From positions 52,262,085 to 52,326,084 of the forward strand of contig CM044957.1 in NCBI GenBank assembly GCA_024516035.1: a stretch of 64,000 bases of DNA, written 5' to 3'. The notes beneath the pieces are model-generated. The model was not told the origin of the DNA, did not search any database, and was given only the letters and a program-made list of their open reading frames with translations. This document shows, piece after piece, positions 41,081 to 53,554 of the stretch (within the stretch, counting starts at the first letter, position 1; each line of letters opens with the position of its first letter). Made by a program: the position numbers and the translations under genes. This stretch comes from Bactericera cockerelli. Lineage: Eukaryota > Arthropoda > Insecta > Hemiptera > Triozidae.

Positions 41081-41243
41081 CAGGCCAATAGACAGTAAGG
41101 TTAAAATTATGAAACAGGATTGGAGTTAATATGTGCCAGACACGCCCTCAAGTCGAAGTTTCAACCAATCACAGAGTACTATAGTCCAAGTTGAGGGACA
41201 GTCTGGCTGAGCTTAACTTTAATCCTGTTTTATAATTTAGCCC
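41081..41243. mobile_element. MITE-like repeat (AAACAGGATT ends)
   Basis: It begins ATTATGAAACAGGATT and ends AATCCTGTTTTATAATTTAG, an inverted pair. It contains CACGCCCTC. Relatives are at 55187-55345 and within 61432-61705. Confidence 0.7.
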
Positions 41244-41429
41244 TCATACAAAAATATTGTTGTCGCCCTGAAGAGGGTTGGCGTTACGAAGGGGGAGCCA
41301 ATCAACCTCAACCACGAAGAAGAAGTTGTACAATGCCAATCCCAAGTAGGTTTGGGAAAAGGTAAAATGAGAAGAAGAAGATATAATCAGGCTTTTGCGG
41401 ATACTATGGTCCAAATTAAAGAACACTTC

Positions 41430-41590
41430 TATAATAATACTCTAGTGGAAGGTAACCACCAGGCACGGTTAATGCTTAAAGCATTTTCTACCACCTAACC
41501 CTCAGAGTCTTATAATAATTATGTGGTCATATACTCAATAAAATGAGGAAAAATACATGCATTGCGTGGGATTCGAACCAAAGGATCCCT
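41430..41590 (-). repeat. SINE-B copy, head cut
   Basis: CTAGTGGAAGGTAACCACCA to GTGGGATTCGAACCAAAGGA. The tRNA head is interrupted by the minisatellite that follows. Confidence 0.8.
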
Positions 41591-41596
41591 TTACAA

Positions 41597-43600
41597 TAGT
41601 AGACACTGCCACTATAGTATCAGATTTCAGCCGTCTGATTGGCTGTTACCATGGTAATAACAACACTATAGTATCAGGATTCAGCCATCTGATTGGCTGT
41701 TACCATGGTAACTACAACACTATAGTATCAGATTTCAGCCATGTCATTGTCTGTTACGATTTTAATAATAACACTAGAGTATCAAATTTCAGCCATGTGA
41801 TTGGCTGTTACCATGGTAACTACAACACTATAGTATCAGGATTCAGCCATCTGATTGGCTGTTACCATGGTAACTACAACACTATAGTATCAGATTTCAG
41901 CCATGTGATTGTCTGTTATGATTTTAATAATAACACTAGAGTATCAAATTTCAGCCATGTGATTGGCTGTTACCATGGTAATAATAACACTAAAGTATCA
42001 AATTTCAGACATGTGATTGTCTGTTACGATTTTAATAATAACACTAGAGTATCAAATCTCAGCCATGTGATTGGCTGTTACCATGGTAATAATAACACTA
42101 TAGTATCAGATTTCAGCCATGTGATTGTCTCTTACGATTCTAATAATAACACTAGAGTATCAAGTTTCAGCCATGTGATTGGCTGTTACCATGGTAACTA
42201 CAACAATATAGTATCAGATTTCAGCCATGTGATTGTCTGTTACGATTTTAATAATAACACTAGAGTATCAAATCTCAGCCATGTGATTGGCTGTTACCAT
42301 GGTAATAATAACACTATAGTATCAGATTTCAGCCATGTGATTGTCTCTTACGATTTTAATAATAACACTAGAGTATCAAGTTTCAGCCATGTGATTGGCT
42401 GTTACCATGGTAACTACAACAATATAGTATCAGATTTCAGCCATGTGATTGTCTGTTACGATTTTAATAATAACACTAGAGTATCAAATTTCAGCCATGT
42501 GATTGGCTGTTACCATGGTAACTACAACAATATAGTATCAGATTTCAGCCATGTGATTGTCTGTTACGATTTTAATAATAACACTAGAGTATCAAATTTC
42601 AGCCACGTGATTGGCTGTTACCATGGTAATAATAACACTATGGTATCAGATTTCAGCCATGTGATTGTCTGTTACGATTTTAATAATAACACTAGAGTAT
42701 CAAATTTCAGCCATGTGATTGGCTGTTATTATGGTAATAATAACACTATAGTATCAGATTTCAGCCATGTGATTGTCTGTTACGATTTTAATAATAACAC
42801 TAGAGTTTCAAATTTCAGCCATGTGATTGGTTGTTACCATTTTAATAATAACACTATAGTAACAGATTTCGGCCATGTGATTGTCTGTTACGATTTTAAT
42901 AATAACACTAGAGTATCAAATTTCAGCCATTTGATTGGCTGTTACCATTGTAATAATAACACTAAAGTATCAAATTTCAGCCATGTGATTGTCTGTTACG
43001 ATTTTAATAATAACACTAGATGACTAGAGTATCAAATTTCAGCCATGTGATTGGCTGTTATTATGGTAATAATAACACTATAGTATCAGATTTCAGCCAT
43101 GTGATTGTCTGTTACGATTTTAATAATAACACTAGAGTTTCAAATTTCAGCCATGTGATTGGTTGTTACCATTTTAATAATAACACTATAGTAACAGATT
43201 TCGGCCATGTGATTGTCTGTTACGATTTTAATAATAACACTAGAGTATCAAATTTCAGCCATTTGATTGGCTCTTACCATTGTAATAATAACACTAAAGT
43301 ATCAAATTTCAGCCATGTGATTGTCTGTTACGATTTTAATAATAACACTAGAGTTTCAAATTTCAGCCATGTGATTGGTTGTTACCATTTTAATAATAAC
43401 ACTATAGTAACAGATTTCGGCCATGTGATTGTCTGTTACGATTTTAATAACAACACTAGAGTATCAAATTTCAGCCATGTGATTGTCTGTTACCATTTTA
43501 ACAATAACACTAGAGCATCAAATTTCAGCCATGTGATTGGCTGTTACCATGGTAACTACAACACTATAGTAATAGTCTCCGCTATAATCTCGTTCTTTAT
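41597..43600. repeat. 54/108-bp minisatellite inside a MITE-like element
   Basis: About 36 subunits of 54 bp (CAGCCATGTGATTGGCTGTT, then ACCATGGTAAC or ACGATTTTAATAATAACAC, then ACTATAGTATCA), alternating as 108-bp pairs. 54 is a multiple of three, so frames stay open for hundreds of codons (488 and 207). The right end (AACACTATAGTAATAGTCTCCGC) matches the right end of the MITE-like element at 61640-61700. I read the array as an expansion inside such an element, not as a protein gene. Confidence 0.9.
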
Positions 43601-43860
43601 TTGGGCTTATGTCCACAATACGAAGAATGGTTTAGCTGGCTGAACCACATATTTCTATGCACGATCAACCATTGTGAGAACTTGGGCTTTTTCTTTATAA
43701 GTGGTTTTCTCTTGGGAAACTGTAAGCTAGCTGGCTCGTTAGTGTTAGCTTGTCGTCTATGGTTTAGAGTGGTCGAAACTCTAAAAAGGTCGTCCATTCG
43801 TATTCATCTATGGTTCAGGCTACTTTTGGTGTGTCTTGTGCTGGTAATATGAGGGTACTT
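43601..43860 (+). repeat. Family E fragment
   Basis: TGCACGATCAACCATTGTGA, TTTCTTTATAAGTGG, AACTGTAAGCTAGCTGGC. Confidence 0.65.
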
Positions 43861-44089
43861 GGTATTTTAGATAATAATCATGTCACTTTTTCCATTTTAG
43901 AATCAAGCAACTGGCGTTCATCTTTTTTCTGTATCATGAAATCATTCCTATACATTTTCTAGCCTTGTTGCGGCCAGGTCTGTGGCGCATGTGAGTTTAT
44001 CGAGGCATGGCCGACTTGTAATGAAAACATTTTTTTTAATTGGCTGCAATAGTTTAATAGGAAAATCGGTAATAGAAAAATTAACCTGA

Positions 44090-44304
44090 CAATAACAGAA
44101 TAAATTTCGATGAAATTTTATACACAATACATATAGGAGATGTCCTGTAGATGGTCCCATTTCAAATTTATCAACATCGTACTAGCGGTTCTGGGTTAAA
44201 GAGACCATGCGCCTGACCACTAACTTTTTTACTTAAACGCTTATATCTCGTGAACGGTACACCCGATTATTATGAAATTATGTATGTATAATTGTATATA
44301 CATA
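44090..44304 (+). repeat. Family F copy, left part split by a 4.3-kb element
   Basis: GTACTAGCGGTTCTGGGTTA and TATATCTCGTGAACGGTACA belong to the middle of family F. The sequence stops at a TA dinucleotide (44303-44304) and resumes at 48624. Confidence 0.85.
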
Positions 44305-44897
44305 TCGATACCTTTTTGCCAAAATGTGAATTATCCAAAATTTCAATTTTCGTTTTATTTCAGATTCTTAATCAGTTTTAAAAGCTCTTTCGGATGAACT
44401 CACGGCCAAGTTTCTATCTAGTATAGTTTTAATTTTAAGTTTTCAATTTTTTGGTCAAAATTTGAGATTTATCCAGCTAAAACGTGAAAAGTTTTTGTTT
44501 TTTTCTTTTACATTATACGAGAATGTGAAAAATCCGATAATATATCGATACCTTTTTGCCAAAATGTGAAATATCCAAAATTTCAATTTTCGCTTTATTT
44601 CAGTGTCGCTTTTCACAATTGACAGGTTGAAAAAGAATTCGCCAAAAAGTGGAAAACGCCATCTTTCTTTGTCTAAGTATTAGCCTTTCTTCCTAGTTTT
44701 TCTTTTCAGATGTTCTCATTACTATTTAAACATTAAAGGGTTGTTATTAAAAAACAAAACAACAGGATTTTCAAAGTGCTATATACGTTAGTGCGGCTAA
44801 AATATCTTCCATTCGATTCAGGGTTTCAAACTATCTATGACCGGATTCAATTTCCGCCGCAATAACAAATGATGAATTTTCTGTATTCATTAATATA

Positions 44898-45463
44898 ATA
44901 GGGCCCGCCAAAAAAAGGAGCCACTCAGAATATCTAGAGAACGGATAAATTTTTTAAAAAATGCTAAAACACGTGTACCATTCTATAGCAGGGGAAACCT
45001 TTTCTACTAGGTATTGGTTTTTTATCATTACCAGGGGCGGCCCCAGGGGTGTCAACTTTGGAATCTTAAAAGGAACCACCATATTTGTAAGACATTTCCA
45101 AAAAGTAGTTGACATTAAAAAATACAACTTATTTCTTATAAAAAAATTACTGAAACCTGATGTGAAATGAAATGTACGATATCTCCGACCCTGTTATGAT
45201 TAAAAATCTCAAACTTGTCTTAAAATAATTTTAATGTCATCTTCTTTTCAAAAATGTATTTCAAATAGGGATATTTCATTTAAGATTCCAAAGTTGACTC
45301 CCTTGGGGCCACCCCTGGTAATGATAAAAAAAAATCAGAACCTAATAGATAAGGTTTCCCCTCGATATAATGGTACAGGTTTTTTTTTAGCATTAAAAAA
45401 ATAATAATAATAATCCGTTCTCTAGATATTTCGAGAGGCTCCTTTTTTCTGGCGGATCCTGTA
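44898..45463. mobile_element. Palindromic foldback element (~565 bp)
   Basis: Left arm AAAAAAAGGAGCCACTC... CCAGGGGCGGCCCCAGGG; right arm GGGGCCACCCCTGG... GAGGCTCCTTTTTTCTGG. The two halves are inverted copies nearly end to end. It is related to 21345-22072. Nested in the 4.3-kb element. Confidence 0.85.
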
Positions 45464-46139
45464 TGAAAAAGTAATAATCCCTAAAAAAATACCCCTTCAC
45501 AATATAAAAATTACCCGCCCAGTCATCAGCCCAAAAATATTCTGAAATAATGTTTGGGCTCCACTTCATGTTTACTATCCTCTCATGTACTATCGTTTAT
45601 TATCTACTCGACTTACACTTAGAGCTATCTTATAGAGATAAGTTAGTAGTAATCAAGTAGTTAGTATTTTCACACGTTTTTGTATGTTTTCAAAAGGAAA
45701 TAATATAGAGACATTTAGGATAAAATATTTGAAGTTTGTATTAGAAATACCCCCAGGCACCTTCTGACAAGAAAGGTGTCTTCTTTAAATGCATACAAAC
45801 ACAATCACACCAGTGCATTATCGCCCTACGATGTACGTGAAAGTATTTTAGTCTGTTCGTACAGGTATGTCTATCTAAATGTCTGCCTGTATGTCTGTAC
45901 GTATACGTACAGGTATGTGTCTGTTCTAGGCGCGGCCGGTGGGGAAATGTTTTGGGGGTACTGCATACCGGACTAAAGAATTTATAATAGTTATGCATTA
46001 ATTTTTCTAGAAATGTGTGATAATTTTTATTGTGTATTGTGTACGACTTGAGAAAATCCTCTCTTTTTTATTTTTCGTCTGGGGGTGCTGGAGCTCCGCA
46101 GCTCCTTAGCACCAGCCGCGCCTGGTCTGTTCATATGTC

Positions 46140-46470
46140 TGAACCTAAGTATGTTTGTATGTCTGTCTGTTTGTCTATGTGTATGTCTACTCAGTGATAA
46201 ATATGCTTCACTTTACAATTAAAATAACACCTCATAAGGTTATATCCATCAAATAATTATGTCTGCCTGCCTGTATGTCCGTCTTTTGTTTATCCGTAGG
46301 TCTGTCTGTCTGTCTGTCTGTTTATATGTTTTTTTGTACTTAATGATGTATGTGCTTGACTAAGAATAAAAGGGCGACTCATAAATTTATATACATCAAA
46401 GAACTATGTCTGTCGGTCTGCTTTTATGTATGACTAGCGGGTTACACCCGCCGCTTCGCCAGCCCATCAA
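46140..46470. repeat. TGTC/TCTG-rich simple repeats
   Basis: TCTGTCTGTCTGTCTG stretches at 46145-46200 and 46300-46325, then the common head CTAGCGGGTTACACCCG GCTTCGCC-like start of another repeat at 46435. Confidence 0.7.
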
Positions 46471-46664
46471 ACACACACACAACGCACACACACACCCACC
46501 CACACACACATCCACACACCACACACACACACCACACACACACACACACACACCACACCACACACACACCACACACACACACACACACACCACACCACAC
46601 ACACACACCACACACACACACCACACCACACCACACACACACACACACACACAACACACACACA

Positions 46665-46703
<39 letters not shown>

Positions 46704-46790
46704 ACACTACACACACACACCACACACACACACACCACACCACACACCACACACACACACACCACACCACACCACACACACCAAACACCA

Positions 46791-46823
<33 letters not shown>

Positions 46824-46850
46824 ACACACACCACACACACACACACAAAA
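46471..46850. repeat. (CA)n/(CACACC)n microsatellite
   Basis: About 380 bp of ACAC/CACACC. The Cys/Val-rich and His/Thr-rich frames across it are artefacts. Confidence 0.97.
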
Positions 46851-47475
46851 TGTCATTTAGGTTTGAAAAAAAACCTGAATATTTTTTGTCGCCCATCTAT
46901 TTTCTGGCCTTCCCCGGCGTAGCTCAAGAATGGCTCATCAGAATTTCGCGATCAATATGTCAAATGAAAGCCTAAACCCTTGCCTAAAACTTTCTCGCTC
47001 TGAGTTGATAGGTCGTCACTTCAAATTTCGAGAAAAAATGTCATTTAGGTCAAAAAACGTGAATATTTTACATGTTACCCATCCATTTTTTTACCTTACC
47101 CGGCGTAGCTCAAGAACGGCTCATCAGAAATTCGCGATCGATATGTCAATTGAAAGCTCAAGCCCTTGCCTAAAACTTTCTCGCTTTGAGTTGATAGGTC
47201 GTCGCGACAAATTTCGAGAAAAAATGTCATTTATGTCAAAAAACGTGCATTTTTTTTGCGTCACCCATCCATTTTTATCCTTACTCATTGTAGCTTAACC
47301 TCAGGGAGATATAATCTAGCCTAGAAGAATTTCCTGATCCAAGCGGACCTATGTGCAAAATTTCAGGTTTCTCGGTCAAACGGTGTGGATTTGTATAAAG
47401 AACATACATACATACATACATACACACATACATACACACATACAGACAGCTTTCTTTTATAGATATAGATTTTAC
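46851..47475. repeat. ~185-bp direct repeats of an interspersed element
   Basis: TTTCTCGCTCTGAGTTGATA and its near copy TTTCTCGCTTTGAGTTGATA, with CGGCGTAGCTCAAGAA before each, about 185 bp apart. A third partial copy follows. It ends in ACATACATACATACATACAC and TTATAGATATAGAT, a tail common in insect repeats. Confidence 0.75.
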
Positions 47476-48100
47476 TCATTGATCAATTTTATTTTTCATT
47501 ATAATTAAAATTGCACCTCAATCGTCAATATCTGTAAAGTTCTCTGGAAAATATAAAATTTCTATTCATATTTTTACATCAATTAGTGGGTTTTTTAGAA
47601 TTATGGGGCTGAAGTGCCCATTTTGGGGCTATATAAGTACTCAAAGGCACATCTGCCACCAAAGACGAGAAAAACAAGATCAAATTCATACATCAAAATT
47701 GGCCCAGTGGTTTAGGCTGTAGCCCGGTCAAGATCGAATAAGAACATCAAGCAGCAGAAAGTGAAAAATGGTTTTTTTCACCATTGATTATCAACGGTTT
47801 AAGTCAAGCGTTTTTGATGATTCTCTTATTAATCTTCATTATTCGAAAGCTTGCTTCTTTTCAGTAAATAATTCATCCTTTGTAGTGTTTTAGTTTTCAT
47901 TCATCCTTTGTAGTTAGTTATTCCGATACAGAGGAGTGAAATTGGCACTTTGTGCTGTGACGTATAATATCTCTTGGTGCCCTTTTCTTAATTTTTGACT
48001 TGGCGTTGCGGAACGCCATCGCGTTCTTTAATAATAATCATTATTACAGTTACTATACGCACAAATTATGCACTATTTATTCTTCTTATATGTCGCTTTT
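47476..48100. other. Unassigned part of the 4.3-kb element
   Basis: No gene and no repeat recognised. Confidence 0.45.
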
Positions 48101-48625
48101 CACAAATTTATTGTATTCCATATGGCACTTTTCACATTTTACGTAAACCACTTTTACTTAAAACCCAAAAAATCGGGCGTTTTTCACATTCTGGTTTAGC
48201 AGGCAGAGTTTTAGGAGTGGATTTTTCACATTTTGGCTAAACCAACTTTACTTAAAACCCGAAAAATCGGGCGTTTTTCACATTCTGGTTAGTAGGCTGA
48301 AGAACAAGAGTGGACAATTCACTTTTTGGCTAATACCTAAACAAAGAAAGATGGAGTTTTTCACTTTTTGGCGAATTCTTTTTCAACCTCTCAATTGTGA
48401 AAAGCGACACTATCTCAATAACTAAAGGCATTTCGCAGTTAAAATTATCAGGAATATTTAAAGCAAACAGTTTCAAGTATTATATCCAAATTTGGTATAA
48501 ATCGTACGTAGGACAACTGAGTAATGAAACTTTTTTTGAAAAAAACAACTTTTTATTTTTTCAAACCTCTCTCCTGAAAAATTTGATTTTGGCGCAATTC
48601 ACATTTTGGCAAAAAGGTATCGATA

Positions 48626-48960
48626 TTATCGTTTTGCATATGTCATTTTTAATTATTTTGTAATTAATTATGATTTAGTTCTAATATTTAAGAAAATCCA
48701 AAAAAAATTGACAAAAATATGAAAAAATAAGGTCTTCGACTTGCGCCTATACAGATTTTTTTATATAGAATCTAGAATGTAGAAAAAACAGTATTCTACC
48801 ATTTAAAACATATTTGAAGAAAATCGGTTAAGCTGTTTCGGAGATACAGTTGATTTAGTATAAAATCTCAAAATTACCACGTGTGTAATTGTGTATACAA
48901 TGAAAAAAAAAAAAAAAAACAATCACGAGGAAGTATTTTGTCCATAATGGGCAGTGTTTT
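48626..48960 (+). repeat. Family F copy, right part
   Basis: Resumes the copy interrupted at 44304 (TTATCGTTTTGCATA, then ATTTAAGAAAATCC, ending ACAATCACGAGGAAGTATTT). Confidence 0.85.
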
Positions 48961-49129
48961 TTTACCTATTAATTTTTTAAAATTTATAGTCAATGGTCAT
49001 GTCATTGGTAACTATGCAAAATTTCATCTTAATCTGACTCGTAGTTCTCGAGTTAAAGAAGAAAACACACACACACACAAATCATTTTATAATATAAGAT
49101 GAAAAAATATTATAGGTACAGATAATAAT

Positions 49130-49665
49130 AATATAATAATACTCTTTAGTGGAAGGTAACCACCAGGCAAGGTTAATATGTCTCGACAGGTGCCGCGCCC
49201 CGAAATTTAAGCTAGACTAAAATCTAGCAACATCAAATCTTAATATATAAATGTCAAAGTCACTGACTGATCATGGCTCTACAGCCCAAACCGTAAGTCC
49301 TAGGAAGCTGAAATTTGGTAGGTAGCTTTGTCTTATAGTCTAGATGTGCAATAAGACGGGATTTTTTCGAAATTCCCACTACAACACCTGCCATTGGCGA
49401 AAAAGGATTTTTTGCTTTCACGGCCATGCCTCGGCCGCAAAGCGGGCGACAGGCCGCTTGTCGCTTATATACTTAGTATATATGCTACAGAGGCGAGGTT
49501 AATGCTCAAAGCATTTTCTACCACCTAACCACACAGCATTATTATGTGGTCACAAACTCAAATTAATGAGGAAAAATTCGTGCACTGGGTGGGATTCGAA
49601 CCAACGGATCCCTACGCTACCTGGATTACTAGACTAGCGTCTTAACCAATTGACTACCAGTGCAC
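49130..49665 (-). repeat. SINE-B copy split by a 315-bp insertion
   Basis: The SINE-B tail at 49140-49177 and body at 49493-49665 flank 49178-49492. The phrase GC(A/G)AGGTTAAT is duplicated at 49167-49177 and 49493-49503 as an 11-bp target duplication. The inserted piece contains CTACAGCCCAAACCGTAAGT and GAAGCTGAAATTTGGTAGGT; class unknown. Confidence 0.8.
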
Positions 49666-49689
49666 CCTATGATACTTCTTCATTCTGAA

Positions 49690-50215
49690 GCCTCACAATG
49701 AGTGCCCTATTTAGATGACCTCCGATTTAACGAGAAAGAGATGAGTGCGCTATTTAGATGACCTCAGATTTATCTTACAGAAAAGAGATGAGTGCGCTAT
49801 TTAGATGACCTCGGATTTATCTTACAGAAAAGAGATGTGTGCCCTATTTAGATGACCTCGGATCTATCTTACAGAAAAGAGATGAGTGCGCTATTTAGAT
49901 GTTCTCCGATTCATCTTACAGAAAAGATATGAGTGCGCTATTTAGATGTCCTCCGATTCATCTTACAGAAAAGATATGAGTGCGCTATTTAGATGTCCTC
50001 CGATTCATCTTACAGAAAAGATATGAGTGCGCTATTTAGATGTCCTCCGATTCATCTTACAGAATAGAGATGAGTGCGCTATTTAGATGTCCTCCGATTT
50101 ATCTTACAACAAAGAGTTGGGTGTGCTATTTAGATGAACACCGATTTATCTTACAACAAAGAGTTTGGTGTGCTATTTAGATGACCTTCAATTTATCTTA
50201 CAGAAAAGAGACCAG
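49690..50215. repeat. 47-bp minisatellite, ~11 copies
   Basis: GAGTGCGCTATTTAGATG recurs every 47 bp (e.g. 49743, 49790), with TCATCTTACAGAAAAG. Copies drift at both ends. Confidence 0.93.
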
Positions 50216-50477
50216 AGCACTCTGCCACCTTATAAACACTGCTGGGCTAGCCACAGCTATCAGAACGAGGTATTGCAGATCCTTGATAGAACTGACACTA
50301 ACTTTCTGTTATTCATTGTGATGCTTCATACCCTATCACCATCAAATCCCCAAAAATACCTATTTGTGGTGTGAAAATTAACCGCCAATTTTTTGACCCA
50401 TGTTTTTTTGAAATCATGTTTGGGGCCCGCTTTATGTTCATTCTCTTCTTATTCACTTGTTTGTTACCTAAATTATA

Positions 50478-51369
50478 CAGGGTGAGCATAAAGTCTCACC
50501 CCACCCCCCCCATCTCGAGAATGGCTGAAAATACAAGAAAACGCAAAAACCCGTATTCCTTAATTTTTAGGGGGATTAATTTTCAGCCAAATTTTTTTTG
50601 TCTACACGGCCCCAGTCAGGCTGGGCATGGACCAACTTTAAAATCTTAAATAGAATGCTATGTCTTGTGGCATATTGTTTTAAAGGTCTCATAGAGAGAA
50701 GTTTATTACAACAAATTTCAGTGAGCTATGACTTACCGTTCTTGAGATACAGGGTCGAACGTCCTGCGTAATATCCAAATATTATGACCTATAACTCGTT
50801 AATCGTAAATTATAGAAAAATGAAATTTGTTGATAATAACTCCTTATGACAAGCCCTGTCGAAAAAGGTATAACTCGACATACTCTGTTGATATTAGTTT
50901 CTGGTCGGTATCGTCAGCCAGCCGGACGAACAGTCCGAAAAAAATTAACGAAAAAACAAATCAAGTTTTAACTTTTTCGAAAGTTCTTGCCATAAGGAGT
51001 TATTATCAACAAATTTAATTTTTCTGGAATTTACGGTCAACGAGTTATTGGTCAAAATATATGGATATTACGCAGGACGTCCGACCCTGTATCTCAAGAA
51101 CGGTAAGTTGTAGCTCACTGAAATTTGTTGTAATGAACTTCTCTCTATGAGACCTTTAAAACAATATGCCACAAGACATAGCATTCTATTTAAGATTTTA
51201 AAGTTGGTCCATGCCCACGCCCAGCCTGACTGGGGCCCTGTAGGCAATTTTTTTTTAGCTGAATATTAATCCCCTGAAAAATTAAGGAATACGGGTTTTT
51301 GCGTTTTCTTGTATTTTCAGCCATTCTCGTGGTACGGGGGGTGGGGTGAGACTTTATGCTCACCCTGTA
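50478..51369. mobile_element. Palindromic foldback element (~890 bp)
   Basis: The ends ACAGGGTGAGCATAAAGTCT and AGACTTTATGCTCACCCTGT are exact inverses. The inversion extends over both halves (CAACTTTAAAATCTTAAATA at ~50633 against TATTTAAGATTTTAAAGTTG at ~51187; GTTGATAATAACTCCTTATG against CATAAGGAGTTATTATCAAC). The centre is near 50920. TA lies on both sides. Non-coding. Confidence 0.92.
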
Positions 51370-51771
51370 TACATACCTACCTAAACATGGAGATAATTAT
51401 TAATCATCATTGTTTCCCGACCTCTTTTGGATTTCCAAAATATCATGCGTAAGTGATGGTCGCGAGACGAAACAAAATCCAGCGAGGTTACTTGGATGGG
51501 TGACAATTCCATATCGAACCCTCATGAAGTTGGCCATTCTCAACCCCACTCAGGCTGGTTCAGATTAATTTGATTAGCTGATTTGAGAGTTCCAGTTGAA
51601 ACATGCAGTTGAAAGATTCGTAAAAAAAAAAACATTCGCTTATTGTGCATTGCTTGAATTTAATCTGCGAGCTACCCCTATACCCTGTGTGTCCCAATCA
51701 TCAAGAACCACTGGACCAAAGTCGGGTCAACATTTTCGTAATGCAAAGTGTAACATGAGCGTGTTACTGTA

Positions 51772-51851
51772 CTATTGTCGTCGTTGTAGCCAGCTTAGCT
51801 ACAGATGAAGAGCGGAATGATGGTCTCAAGCCAACTTTAATTCCTGAACAA
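51772..51851 (+). repeat. Family E, left part (split by family F)
   Basis: TCGTTGTAGCCAGCTTAGCTACAG-type start, GATGGTCTCAAGCCAACTTT. It resumes at 52546. Confidence 0.8.
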
Positions 51852-52545
51852 CATATTACTTCCGATAAATTTCTAATTTAGAAATCGGAAGTATTGTGTT
51901 CGTTTTTGTAAAAAAAAAAATTTTGATCCGATTTCAATTTTTTTCATATTTCTGAACGTTTCATTACCTCCTAAGCAACTTCGGTATTGTGGCCGTCTGT
52001 CGGTCTGTTAAAAAATTTCCTTGTAACGCGCAATTCTCAGAAACTACTCAATGGATTTTGATTAAATTTTGTACACATTTAGAAGACGTTCTGTAGATGG
52101 TCCAATTTTAAATTAATCAAATTCGTACTAGCGGTTCTGGGTGAAAGAGACCATTAACTTTTTACTTAAACGCTTATATGTGAACGGTACACCCGATTTT
52201 GATGAAATTTTGTATGTATACCTATGCAATTTATTGTTTTACATAGGCTATTTATATTTATTTTTTAATTAATAATAATTTAACTCTGATATTTAAGAAA
52301 ATCCGAAATTTTTGACAAAAAAGTCAAAAAATAAGGTCCACGACTTGCCGATACAGAATTTTTTGTATAATCTAGTCTAGAATGTAGAAAAAATAGTATT
52401 CTACCATATGAAACAAATTTGAAGAAAATCGGTTGAGCGATTTTGGAGATACAAGTGATTTAGTATAAAATCTCAAAATTGCATGTGATACAATGTGAAA
52501 CAATCACGAGGGAGTATTGTGTCCATAATTGGCAGTGTTTTTTTA
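51852..52545 (+). repeat. Family F full copy inside family E
   Basis: ACTTCCGATAAATTTC start and AATCACGAGGGAGTATTGTG end. Family E sequence flanks it on both sides, so F inserted into E. Confidence 0.85.
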
Positions 52546-52690
52546 TTTGCGATCGACCATCGTGAGGACTTTTTCTTTATAAGCCATTAAACACTTGGAA
52601 AACTGCAAGCTAGCCTGGCTTGTAAGGGTTGGTTAGTCAGTTCTTCTGTTTAAAGTCCTCTTGCGAGACACTGGTCTTACGTCCCGAGCC
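52546..52690 (+). repeat. Family E, right part
   Basis: TTTGCGATCGACCATCGTGA, AAACTGCAAGCTAGCCTGGC and GCGAGACACTGGTC. Confidence 0.8.
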
Positions 52691-53554
52691 AGACTTGCCA
52701 TTTACTGTACCATTCACATGCTTCTCTGACTGCTGTGCTCAGCGTTTGCGTCTGTGCTCGGATCTCGTCCACACTGGCGAACTTTGTTACATGTAACGCG
52801 CCCACGTTACATTACGAATGTGTGTACCCGACATAACAAACAACATGACTATTCCCCCATTCATTTTGTGTTCTATTTCAGTTAAGCTTGTTTGTAGTAT
52901 TTCTTCTTGAATAATTCATCGGGCTTGTACAATAGCAACGTTTTCTGTAATACCTACTCTCCTATTTCTAAAATACAGTCGAACCTTTATGTAAGAGAAA
53001 CCTTAATATAAGAGAACAATTTCCTGTTCCAATTTACCTCTGTACAACCAAAAATAACCTTATAAGAGGAATACAAGAGGGGAAAAAAATTCAATTGAGT
53101 TCTCTTAGATCCTGGTTTGACTGTATTAAGAAAGTAATGTAAATAGCACTTATAACCCAGAGCCTGTTCAGAGAGCGTAAACTTTCAATGTCTTTTTTTC
53201 AGACCAAAGTTTTAGCATTTGATCTGTGTTTGGGTGCTGTGTGCGCATTAAATTTCCTGTTTCCGCCATTTTTTCAGTGACATTCATAATTTTGCTGGGT
53301 GCGTACCTACGGCTCTTCCTTTAAAATCACATGAGATCGAATCTCACTGACTGAAACATTGCAAACGCTTTGCATCATTTCAAAATTCGATACTAAACGT
53401 TGCTCTCTGTCGGATTGTGTTTCTACAAGTATAATATGTGTGTGAATTTGTAAATTTGCTTACACTTTGTACACGAAAATTCAATTTAAAAATTAAAAAA
53501 AAAAAAAAATGTACCTTATCAATCCAACTCATCAATTTCCCGTCCGCTTCACAG
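52691..53554. other. End of the last ASAP intron
   Basis: No gene. 53160-53330 resembles a stretch near 58640-58760 (TTAGCATTTGATCTGTG) and may be part of a longer family E form. Confidence 0.5.

Larger units (their letters stand above)
44305..48623. mobile_element. 4.3-kb non-autonomous inverted-repeat element with TA target duplication
   Basis: The ends are TCGATACCTTTTTGCC... on the left and ...GGCAAAAAGGTATCGA on the right, continuing as inverted repeats (AAAATGTGAA / TTCACATTTT). Further inverted homology pairs 44580-44690 with 48325-48420. It is flanked by TA on both sides inside one family F copy, whose other copies show the uninterrupted site. A second internal copy of the left end lies at 44549. 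It holds no transposase frame, but contains another foldback element and simple repeats. The class is unknown; TA duplication fits Tc1/mariner-like or similar mobilisation. Confidence 0.8.

Noticed and set aside
41557..43643. 488- and 207-codon open frames
   Set aside because: They are produced by a 54-bp tandem repeat whose period is a multiple of three. There is no start context or domain, and the flank matches a MITE-like element.
46396..46975. Cys/Val-rich and His/Thr-rich frames
   Set aside because: They are translations of a (CA)n/(CACACC)n microsatellite.
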